Positions 1-9,051 of a DNA stretch of 64,000 bases are shown one piece after another. The translations under genes and the position numbers were made by a program. Origin of the DNA: Apium graveolens (taxonomy: Eukaryota; Streptophyta; Magnoliopsida; Apiales; Apiaceae); the NCBI RefSeq assembly GCF_009905375.1, contig NW_027418139.1, positions 95,840 through 159,839 of the forward strand. The letters are read 5' to 3'. How positions within the stretch are numbered: position 1 is the first letter of the stretch; the number at the start of each line of letters is the position of its first letter. Below the pieces are notes generated by a model that ran no database searches, was not told where the DNA came from, and saw only the letters and a list, made by a program, of their open reading frames with translations.

Positions 1-612
1 CACACACTGTAGAAGAGGGTTGAATACAGTGTTTACTACAATTAAATTGAATATAAGAACTCAAGTAATAGAAAACAGATTTTATTCAACACAATAAACT
101 CTGTTACAATACAGAACTGTCCTCTCTCAGTGATGAACAAATTATCACGAGAGCTGCTAGGGTTACAATAAATAATAACTTCGATAATGATAACACTTAT
201 AGTGTAAACCCTATGCCTGTGTTTATATACTACACAGTTACAAGATAATATTCTAATTGATATATAATATAATTCTGCTTCCTAAAATATATCAACTAGT
301 TTTCTTTTCTTCCAAGTATTCTATTCTGCATAGAATTCCTTCTTCATGCATATTTCTTTCTGTCTTAGTCTCGATCTTCTTTCCTTTCAATCAGCCGCAT
401 GCCTTATCTGAAAGTCATCTTAAGTCCTGATATTATCTCCTGATAAATATCTTCTGATAACTTAAGTTCTGATAACTTAAGTTCTGATATCTTAATAACT
501 GTCTTTAGTATAAGTGCTGATTTCCAGTTAAGTACTGATTTGTCCTGTTAAGTAAGATCTGAAAACTAAACACAAATCATATTGCACATGACATTATCAA
601 ATATATCTAACA
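1..612 (-). repeat. 3' LTR of element A (incomplete at window edge)
   Basis: In element orientation the LTR starts TGTTAGATATATTTG at 612, directly after a polypurine tract, and runs to the window edge. There it shows the U5 block TTCAACCCTCTTCTACAG. The far end (expected ..CA) is probably a few bases outside. Positions 416-560 hold a cluster of TTAAGTnCTGAT repeats, with exact AAGTTCTGAT at 464-473 and 479-488. The partner 5' LTR is not in the window, so age cannot be estimated. Confidence 0.8.
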
Positions 613-1064
613 ATCTCCCCCAACTTGTAAATTAGCATTTATCAATTCAGCTGTATCTTCACCAGTTTGAAAAATAGCTGCTCTAAGATCTTTTATCTTA
701 GCTTTTCTTATCTCCTGATCTAGTCTAATCAGATATGCCTTGTCAGACTCTAGATTGAATTCCACAGCCTTATAACCCAGAAAAGTAGTTATGATCTTAG
801 CAGAGTTAGGCTTCATTTCGACAATATCACCTTTGTAATCTCTATACTTGGGACAATATGTGTTGTTAGACTTTACAGAATAAAGCTTCTTCTGTCTTTG
901 AATTTGTGACTTTAAATAACCTGCAGCACTATCTGTTAATCTGTCTTTCACTTGAGTATAAATAGAACATGTTCCAGTTCCTCAAAAATACTTAAGTGGT
1001 CTAGCATTTTGCCTAATATGATATACCCTTCCATCTGTCATAAAGTATAAAAAGATATGTTCTT
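607..1064 (-). pseudogene. C-terminal domain of A's extra 3' ORF
   Basis: The open frame at 607-951 (114 codons) continues upstream in the same frame, through one stop near 980, into a segment reading ..VYHIRQNARPLKYF. The C-terminal part is helical and charged (FNLESDKAYLIRLDQEIRKAK, then TGEDTAELINAN). The same spacing of F, RL, Q, L and ED-AE residues is seen in the 3' ORF of element D at 60652-61064, which suggests a shared domain despite low identity. No signal peptide or membrane segment is visible. I do not recognise a function. SIRE-type elements are known to carry an extra ORF here, often called env-like. Confidence 0.55.
614..623 (-). other. Polypurine tract of element A
   Basis: The minus strand reads GTTGGGGGAGA immediately before the LTR start TGTTAG. 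This is the plus-strand DNA primer site for reverse transcription. The ORF at 607-951 reads through this tract and stops at the TAG inside the first bases of the LTR, so coding sequence and polypurine tract overlap. Confidence 0.8.
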
Positions 1065-1817
1065 TCAGAAAGGTATGGTAAACCATTTGTACAGATTCAT
1101 GTCGATCAATCTTTCAGGAGTTGCTCCAACACCTGGTTCACTTAAGGAAGTTGGATCATTGGTAGTGTTATGTACTCTTCTTTCATCAGAACTACCCAAT
1201 CCAGATTTATCTCTTGCTTCCTTTCCTGTAACAACTCTTGCTTCAAAACCACTTGTTGCAGTCTTCAAAGATTGAGTCTGTTTAGCTTTGGTAAATCCTT
1301 GTAGGAGTATCTTTGAAGGTTTAACATGAGCAATGTCAGAGGTTTCCTTTTCCTTATCTTCTGATATCAAGCCAACTTAAGCTATGTCAGAGGTTGTTTG
1401 CTTCATTGTCATATCATTACTTACTACATCTTGACTCTGAACAACATGAGCCATGTCAGAGGTTGTTTGAAAAATCTTCTTTTGCATCAGAGTAAGATTA
1501 GCATCTTCTTCATCATCAGTTATTTCTTCATCCATGACTGGCATATAAACCTTTACAGGTTTATCAACTTTTTCTTTGCCCTTGGACCTTGGATCAATTT
1601 CCACTTGTGATTTGGCTTTGGTTGCCTCAGAATTTGTTCTTTCCTTTATCACAATACCTTTAGGCTTTGGAAATTTCTTTTCACCAACAGAAGTTTTAGA
1701 TTTTGTCTTGACACCTTCTGCTTTGAGTCTAGCTTCTTCTTCCTTTAGACTCTCAAAGTCCATTCCTGGATTTTCTTTAAGAAATAACTCCTTTGAAATT
1801 TCTTCATCAAGTTCCAA
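1065..1817 (-). pseudogene. Middle part of A's extra 3' ORF
   Basis: Two open stretches (1377-1817 and 1065-1370) share one frame and are separated by a single stop near 1376. They are shifted relative to both flanking parts, so the ORF carries at least two frameshifts. The protein is rich in K, E, S and T and appears disordered. It holds a phrase repeated three times (TSDMAHV, TSDIA, TSDIAHV), encoded by ATGTCAGAGGTT-like DNA repeats near 1331, 1384 and 1453. No family recognised. Confidence 0.5.
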
Positions 1818-1855
1818 ATATTCACCAGAACTTATCCTTTTACCAGTATCAGAAC

Positions 1856-3225
1856 TTATTCTTCTCCCAGTATCAGAACTTGTTCCTTGACTTGTAATTC
1901 TAACTTTACTTGATAAAATCCTTTGCCTTGACCTTGACCTCTACCCTTGTTACAGTTTCCCTGGTCATCATTTCCATCATCCTTTCCCTTTAGTGTCTGA
2001 ATAGATATGCGTTTGGACTTAATCACTTTCTCCCCCTTTTTGGCATCAGCAGGTAAAAGAAGATAGACAAGCAATTCCACTGAGGATTGGATCTCATTGA
2101 GTTGAGTTTGATGAGAAGCTTGATTCTTTAGAATTTCATCAATCTGAGTTTGTTGCTTCTCCTGAGTTTTCTCAATGTAGGCAATTCTGTCAAAGGCTGG
2201 CTTGAAAAATCTGTTCTTTTCAAGTTTCACATTCATATCTTGCTTGATCAAAGTTTCTTCAATTTTATTCACCTTGGCATGAGTTGTTGAGTGTTGACCT
2301 TGAAGGTGCCTAGTACTCAATGCAGTAACTTTCAGCTGTGCCTTCAAATCATCATTTATAAACATTTCATCAGCTTTTGCCAGATGCTCAGCAAGAATCT
2401 TTTCAGAAGGAACAAAACTCACTGTGTTCCATTCCTTAGTCCACTCCTTTCCTCTAGGAGTTTCACTCCAAGGTACTGGTGCTTCCTTAACAAACTTCTT
2501 GATTAGATCAGCTTTATTAACTGTTTGTTGAGGTGCATGTCCTGATGGACCAGCTGTATCAGCATTTAGATTGGTAGCAGCTTCACCAGTAGTTTCCTCA
2601 TTGGCAGCATCAGAACTTGCAGATCCTGCAGTATCAGCATCCTCTGATAAAATAGCAGTATGTGAGGCTATAGAGGCTTCAACATCATCCTCTAAATTCT
2701 GATCTGCAGCTAGGTTCTGATCAACATCCAAAATTGATGTTGTTAGTGGAGTGAGTTGAATTGGTGGAGCTTCCAAGTACAAAACCTCAAGCACAATCAA
2801 GTTATGAATATCAATTTCAGCACTTGTACCTGGTTCTTCAGTATGTACTGGATCAACTATAGGTGACATAGGAGGTGTAGGTATTCTGTCTTAAGCAGTT
2901 TCTGGTTGTGCAGAAGGAAGTGATTCAATAACAATTGGTTCTGTTGATATCAGAGATTCCTGATCCCCTTCCTTAGCTGCTTCCACTACATCCTCTGAAT
3001 ATGACTCAACTATGTACCTGTGAGCTCTCTGTTTCTTTAATTTCTTCAACGGTGGAGACACTGTAGGAGCTTTATCATCAGAATTTAACTTTCTAAGCCT
3101 TTTGAGGGGCCTAGAACTCCCAGTTACAGTATCTTTCTGAGAAGAAACCTTCTCAGCTTCTACAACAACATGTTCTGATATGGGAACCTGTTTCTCAGTT
3201 ATTTCCTCAAATCAGCAGAATTTAA
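1856..3225 (-). pseudogene. N-terminal part of A's extra 3' ORF: NLS-like clusters and coiled coil
   Basis: One frame is open from about 3222 to 1856 except for a single TAA near 2891, which a C-to-T change in CAA would explain. The N-terminal third has two basic clusters (PLKRLRKL and PLKKLKKQR) that resemble nuclear localisation signals. The middle is acidic and rich in A, S, E and T. Next comes a long heptad-like segment (KNRFFKPAFDRIAYIEKTQE, then QTQIDEILKN..QTQLNEIQSS) typical of a coiled coil. The end is G, Q and K rich. No signal peptide, cleavage site or hydrophobic membrane segment is evident, so the usual env-like label for this position in SIRE elements is not supported by the sequence. 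Confidence 0.55.
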
Positions 3226-3466
3226 TCAAAACATTCATCATAAAATAAAATTGAAAATCGATGAAGTAAAGATTAATAAATTGCAATTAAACATGCACAG
3301 TCACATAATTTGAGAAACAAAGAACAAATCTTACAATTAAAGAAAATTTCATTGATATATCAGATGATTACATTTGATGAAATTTATCAATTACATGCAG
3401 AAATTACAAGATAGTCCTATTTTACGATTCTTAACATCAACAGCCTTAGTCCTAGTCTAAGAAGAC

Positions 3467-3739
3467 CTAACGACTACTTCTTCTGCTGCTGACGGAGAGC
3501 ACTGCAAGACGAATGATTCGTTCTTGCTGACGGAAAACTTCTCTCCTTTCCTCTTCCAACCTATCAAGATAGAGGTGATACTCCATTGATAAGAACAAGA
3601 GTTCTGTATGAACCTCTTATGGAACTGAGTTCCAAAGCTCGTCAGGAATGGCGGTGACATGCCACTCCTGTTGCCATTTATCACAACTCAACTCGATGTT
3701 AAAGGTTTCATAGTTCAGGAACAAGTTGAAATGAACCAT
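3467..3739 (-). pseudogene. Small decayed ORF in A's 3' region
   Basis: From an ATG at 3739 the frame reads about 90 codons to a TAG at 3467-3469, broken by one stop about 40 codons in and a one-base shift near 3540. The residues look coding rather than random: MVHFNLFLNYETFNIELS, then DKWQQEW, PDELWNSVP, a leucine-rich helix LLFLSMEYHLYLDRL, an EEERR stretch and an arginine-rich tail. I do not recognise a family. It is the first ORF after RNase H and lies just downstream of a promoter-like block at 3812-3822. It could be a degraded element gene or a captured host fragment. Confidence 0.4.
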
Positions 3740-5189
3740 TTTTGTTTATGAGAATAAAAAGAGAGTGAGTTTGTGAGAAAATGAAAGATATATTGGCTGG
3801 AATGAATAGTTGGTTTAAATAGCCAATGGAATACTAAAGGACGCGAGGACTGGTTAAAAATTACAAATACAAATAATGACCCCTCGACTCCCTAGACTGA
3901 TGTGTAATATAACAGTCAATAAAAGATCTAAAGCCAGAGTTAATGTGCACGGGATATAATAACAATTACTGTGCGCATGTAGTTTTTCAAGACATACACG
4001 CTAATGACTAACCCATAATGATTATGACTGTTTTATCTCACATACACCAATATTCTGTAAAAATATTATCGTTCAAGTAATGACCAAAAATAAACCAAGT
4101 AAATAAATACTGCCATGTCAGCATCAGAACTTGATTATTATCAGGATTTAAAATTCATCAGAATATGGCTCCTTAACTCGAAAAGTGAATGTTTATTCCT
4201 GTAATTCTTCACACAAATACTGATATGGTTTCATCAGAACTTAATCATCAGAACTTCCATCAGAACTTGTCCTCAGAATTTATGCAATCTGACACATAAA
4301 TTGTTCATCTAAAACAACATTTATCACCATAGTAATTTTCATCATTCATATGGAGTGTAAGTGTGTGCATTTAAGCTAAATATCAGACAAAGAGTAAAGT
4401 CTGATTCACTTCAGTACATCTTAGAAATAAGGCATAACTAAGAACTTTACTCAAAATATGTCATTATTCTGAAGCCTACTATTGAATGAGTTCATGCATG
4501 AGTCCACCTCAACTATTTTGTGCTCATTTTATGCATATTTTGAAATTCCATTTTACAGTGGCTTCTCAGTGTAAGTGAGTCACGACTGCTTATCAGAATT
4601 TATGCTGTTATCAGAGTATTTTTCCAGTAATCATAGAGTGTGAAAAGTCACCAAGAAAATTTTATTTTACTTTTCTAATGCATATTACTTAATACCAGCA
4701 ATGCACTTGGGTCTTCCCTTCCACATTTTTACTCTAGATCTCAAAGGAGTACCTGATATTTATTTCTTTTCTTTTCTTTTTCTTTTGATAAGTGAGGCTT
4801 ATCAACACTTAGTACATGCATCAGATTTACTAACATCAGAACTTCAACAGATAAGAAGCACTATTCTAGTTTTTGACTTAGTAATAATATACACAAAGTA
4901 AACTTAACTAACCTCAATATCAGAATTTGCTTGTGTTAAAAGATTTCCACATAAACAATTACTTCAAATATGGGATCTTTAGTATATTAAAGACTACTAG
5001 GTCAGCATCTAGCACAGTTATCCTCATTGGATTGAATAGTCACATAAACATTCATATCACTATCAGAGTTTAGAAATTCACATCAGACAACAATCAACAC
5101 TTAAGCAAATTTCAATTTAAGCACAGAATATACAAAGATAATAATATATGTAAATACTGATCATAAAGTCTGATGTATCAGAACATAAA
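3740..5189. other. Non-coding 3' region of A rich in ATCAGAACTT repeats
   Basis: No convincing ORF apart from the promoter-like block at its lower end. Exact ATCAGAACTT copies occur at 4123, 4233, 4247, 4259 and 4835, with many near-copies (ATCAGAATAT, ATCAGAGTTT). Composition is A/T rich. Confidence 0.6.
3812..3822 (-). promoter_or_regulatory. TATA-box-like element upstream of the small ORF in A
   Basis: The minus strand reads CTATTTAAACC, with ATTGG (an inverted CCAAT pentamer) directly upstream. The ATG of the small ORF is 73 bases downstream, after a C/T/A-rich leader (CTCACAAACTCACTCTC..AAACAAAAATGG). Spacing and composition fit a plant RNA polymerase II core promoter. It lies inside the element body rather than in an LTR. 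Predicted from sequence only. Confidence 0.4.
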
Positions 5190-6426
5190 CTAAGCAGATT
5201 TAGAGAAAGAACCTGAAACCATTCCAAGTTCATTTACCAATATTGTAAAATTAGCTTCACACAGTGGTTTTGTGAAGATATCTGCTAGTTGTTGATTTGT
5301 TGGAACAAAATGCAATTCCACTATACCTTCATCCACATGTTCCCTTATGAAGTGGTACCTAATGCTGATGTGCTTTGTCATTGAGTGTTGAACTGGATTA
5401 CCTGTCATAGCAATAGCTCCATAATCCAGTAACTGATTCTTCATCCAAAGAATCTGTGCGCAACAGCTTCCTGCAGCAATGTATTATGCTTCTACAGTTG
5501 ATGTGGAAATTGACTTCTGTTTCTTACTAAACCAAGAAACCAATCTGCCTCCAAGAAATTGGCAGCTTCCACTTGTGCTTTTCCTGTCAATTTTGCATCT
5601 TGCAAAATCTGCATCTGAGTAACCTATTAGCTTAAAGTCTGATTCGCTAGGATACAACAATCCCAGATCAGCTGTAGCCTTAAGGTAATTGAAAATTCTT
5701 TTCACACCTGTTAAATGAGGTTCTCTTGGATCTGCTTGAAATCTTGCACAAAGACAGGTAGCATACATGATATCGGGTCTACTTGTAGTTAGATAGAGTA
5801 GAGAGCCAATCATACCTCTGTAATAAGTAATATCTGATGATTTACCAGTATCCTTATCCAGCTTAGTTGCAGTGGCTATAGAAGTGGATGCACTTGAACA
5901 ATCTTTCATTCCAAACTTTTTCAACAAATTTCTGGTGTACTTAGATTGACAAATAAAAGTTCCTTCTTCATTCTGCTTGACTTGAAGGCCCAGAAAATAG
6001 TTAACATATATTTGCACCAAAAGTAAGTCATTTCCATGGTTGAGGTAGAACAGTGTTTTGTCAATAGTCCCTTTGTTAAATCCACTTTCCAGAAGAAACT
6101 GAGCTAAAGTCTCATAACATGCTCTTGGAGCTTGCTTAAGGCCATAAAGTGCTTTATCAAGCAGGTAGACACGATTGGGAAATTTGGGATCTGCAAAGCC
6201 TGGAGGTTGTTCAACATATACCTCTTCTTCCAATTCTCCATTAAGAAAAGCACTTTTCACATCCATTTGAAAGACTTTAAACTTCTTGTGAGCAGCATAA
6301 GCCAAAAATATCCTTATGGCTTCCAATCTAGCAACTGGTGCAAATGTTTCATCATAATCAATTCCCTCCTGTTGAGAGTATCCTTTCGCAACCAGCCTTG
6401 TTTTATTCCTTGTAATTATGCCATCA
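5190..6426 (-). pseudogene. Element A RT (C-terminal part) and RNase H, catalytic boxes missing
   Basis: Copia RT motifs are clear in 5484-6426: [35 protein letters not shown]. The frame starts where element B cut the gene at 6427-6431. The YVDD box is absent: the text runs from VQIYV straight into [10 protein letters not shown], where RT normally has some tens of residues including the two catalytic aspartates. RNase H ([25 protein letters not shown]) continues after one stop near 5482. It lacks the segment holding the third catalytic aspartate, reading LLDYG straight into AIAMTGNPVQHS. Both losses keep the frame. The end (HFVPTNQQLADIFTKPL) is standard. The gene is inactive. Confidence 0.85.
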
Positions 6427-6431
6427 CTGTC
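6427..6431. repeat. Target-site duplication CTGTC, left copy (element B)
   Basis: CTGTC directly precedes the LTR start TGTAATAACC and is repeated at 28132-28136 directly after the LTR end GTGTTACA. Confidence 0.93.
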
Positions 6432-7587
6432 TGTAATAACCCCAATTTTTGGAATTTTTAAAACACAGATGAATAGTAACTTTTGCTGATGATGCTGATT
6501 AAGGAAAATTATCAGACCACACTATATAGGAGTACTGTTATGGAAATTCTAAGATCATATTAGTATTCCATAAAGTAAATAAGGGTTATATAAAGATCGT
6601 CAGAATCCAAATTCAAACACTTTGATTTTTCCTGAAAATCCACCAGATACCGAAAGAATTGAGTATAAGGTAACATGATTAAAAGAATTTAATTCAAGGA
6701 TTATAAGAGAGGATCATAAAAGGAATATAAAATATTGAGAAAGGTTTAGGGGAACCCAAGTAATAAGATCCCGGGTATGATCCCTCAAACGATAAACGAG
6801 AACGAAAGTTAAGCGAACCGTATAACAGATCAGCGGTCATTAGCCAAGTGATTAGGAGTTAATCAAAGAATTAGTGGAGGGTGATGTCATCTCACCAACA
6901 AGAAGAGGACAAGTGTGGGATGATGACATAAGGGGATGACTTAAGCATGACAAAAAAGGAGGGATTAGTTGGTTGATTTTGAATCATTCATTCTTTACCA
7001 TGGTAAAAAGTTAATTAAACAAACAAAAGGATGTCAACCAAGCAAAGCAAATCAAAAACACAAAACACAAAGTTGACCTTCATTATCCAACAAGAAGCTC
7101 TCGGCCTTTTGTCCATTTCAAAGAAAGAAAAATTTAAATTCAAGTTCCAAGCTTTGTTAATTGGTGAGGTAATTATCCAAGGTTCCTTATGTATAGATAT
7201 AGCTATTCTATGAATCTAAGCTTCCATTTCCTTCACAATCTCTTCCAATAATTCAAGGAAGAAGATGGTGAATAGTAACTTTCAAAAAATAACTTTAGTT
7301 TTCTTGAATTTATGAAAGTTTAAGGTTATACAAGCAAGGATCAAGGTTCTTTTAGGCATTCAAAGCTCTTATGTTGTGTTAAGAAGCTTCAAGAAGGTAT
7401 AAACTCCAAACCCTAGCTTTATTTTTGAGTATTTAGGAATGGTTATGATTGATATAGTATATGTGAAGCATGATGCTTGTTTGTTTAAAGTTTGGTTGAG
7501 TTTGTAGAGATTTTGATGGTTGAATCTTGGTTATTAGTTAATGAACCTTAGTATGGTTAGTAGCTTTTGTTGTGATTGAATGAGTTG
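6432..7587 (+). repeat. 5' LTR of element B, first segment
   Basis: Starts TGTAATAACCCC and aligns with the start of the 3' LTR at 23859. It is interrupted at 7587 by element C. AAACCCTA (telo-box-like) lies near 7408. Confidence 0.9.
7583..7587. repeat. Target-site duplication AGTTG, left copy (element C)
   Basis: AGTTG precedes TGTAAGTCATATG and is repeated at 15168-15172 after CCTAACA. The 3' LTR of B has a single copy of the corresponding site. Confidence 0.93.
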
Positions 7588-8955
7588 TGTAAGTCATATG
7601 TCATAGCCTATTTGTATATTCGAGGATTCAACTCAACTCAAATAAGAATGTAATAAGTAAATAGTGGATCTACCGTCAGAGAGATCTCGCAAAGTAATAT
7701 CTGTCAAAGGATTCAGAAACAAGGTTCATCTACAAACTTGAGGAGTTAATTCACTGGAAGAAGTTCAAGAAGTTGATCATGCCTCAGTGATATAAATCAA
7801 GATCGTGGATTTAATCAAGTGACAGAGATCTCATCAGAGTATCATTAATTACAAGGATTTAATCTGAAGAAAATCAAAGTGTCAAAGTCAAGACATGAAG
7901 AAATGTCACGGAAGTTAGTCACTCATGAACCAGACAGTACATCGAGTGTCAACATTGAAGTGGTGGAATTGATTCATAATTTCAGTGATTTTCAGAAGAT
8001 ATTCAGAAGATTGGTTGCTGCTCAAGGTTAGTATTAATTCTCTATTAATTAATAAAGTCATATAATTTAATTAAGAAAATAAATTATATCTGCAAAGATT
8101 AATTTATTTGATTAATTAAATTAATTGATTAATTAATTCAGAATTAATATTAAGGTTTTTCAGAATTTGTAATTGGTTAAAATATGTTTTAATTCCAAAA
8201 AGACAATTGATTGTATTAGTATGACAATCGGTATGACAATCAATAGTCATACCGAAAGTCATGTTAATTCAGTTGATTGTCTTACCAGAATTATTATTAG
8301 ATTAAAATCACTTATTAATTCAGCAAAAACAATCTGTTTGAACTACTATGACAATCGGTATGACAATTGATTGTCCTACCGAAAGTCTTGCTAGTTCATT
8401 CTGATTGTCTTGCTAGTTGTAAGGATAGTCCTACCGATTGTCTTGCTGAGCTCAGGATTGTCTTGCCAGTTCAATTCTATTCGGCTGTTGATTAAAAAGA
8501 AGCAGAGCAGCAACAACTCAATCATCCATCCAATACACAAGTCAAAAACAAGAACACAGCAGCCGCAACAAATATTTCATTTTTCATCTGCTTACTTCAA
8601 GATTAAATTTCTAGTTTGTAAAGTTAAATCCAATCAACTAGAAATCATTCTCTTGTTCTTGTGTAACAATCTAGCGGATCAAAATCCCTAGAACTTAATC
8701 TCAAATCGCGTTTAACATTTGATTCTAATTATTGTAAAAATAGAAAAAGTTCATGTCGAATTTATTCTAAATTTGTGATAATTAATTTGAGATTAATTCC
8801 TTGTAATCGATACAGTTATTGTAACACCTTTCAAGTTTAATAATATTTTTATTTAACTTGAATTTTGTTTCACCTTTTTTTTATTCCGCATTTATTCGAT
8901 TATTTGGTACTGTTTGTATTCAACCCCCCTTCTACAAACACATTGGGACCTAACA
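7588..8955 (+). repeat. 5' LTR of element C
   Basis: 1368 bp, TGTAAGTCATATG..GGGACCTAACA. The U5 part has the TTCAACCCCCCTTCTAC block seen in SIRE-type elements. Positions 8203-8470 hold clustered direct and inverted copies of GATTGTC. Confidence 0.95.
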
Positions 8956-8971
8956 ATTGGTATCAGAGCCT
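8956..8971 (+). other. Primer-binding site of element C
   Basis: ATTGGTATCAGAGCC directly follows the 5' LTR. TGGTATCAGAGC is complementary to the 3' end of plant initiator tRNA-Met, the usual first-strand primer. Confidence 0.85.
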
Positions 8972-9051
8972 TCTGATTAACGAACAAATCAAGATCCTAG
9001 ACTTTTGTGATTTTTCAACTCCTTGAATTTTTATTTATTCAAAAATTCATA

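Larger units (their letters stand above)
1..6431 (-). mobile_element. Element A, 3' half: SIRE-like Copia retrotransposon (decayed)
   Basis: Read on the minus strand, this is the end of the RT, RNase H, a long 3' region with extra ORFs, the polypurine tract and the 3' LTR. The order RT-RNase H after integrase (the integrase is at 28769-29890) is Copia order. The extra ORFs after RNase H, the GGGGGAGAT polypurine tract and the TTCAACCC..CTTCT U5 block place it with the SIRE/Maximus lineage. The rest of A lies at 28137-32284, beyond inserted element B, and A's reading frame resumes across the B insertion. A's gag start and 5' LTR are outside the window, beyond element D. Confidence 0.88.

Noticed and set aside
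607..3225. Envelope gene in element A
   Set aside because: No signal peptide, cleavage site or membrane segment could be seen; described instead as an extra 3' ORF.
8173..8691. Two open frames (8173-8370 and 8410-8691), also at 14385-14582 and 14622-14903
   Set aside because: They lie in the LTRs of element C, recur because LTRs are duplicated, and overlap the GATTGTC repeat block. They show no protein-like features.
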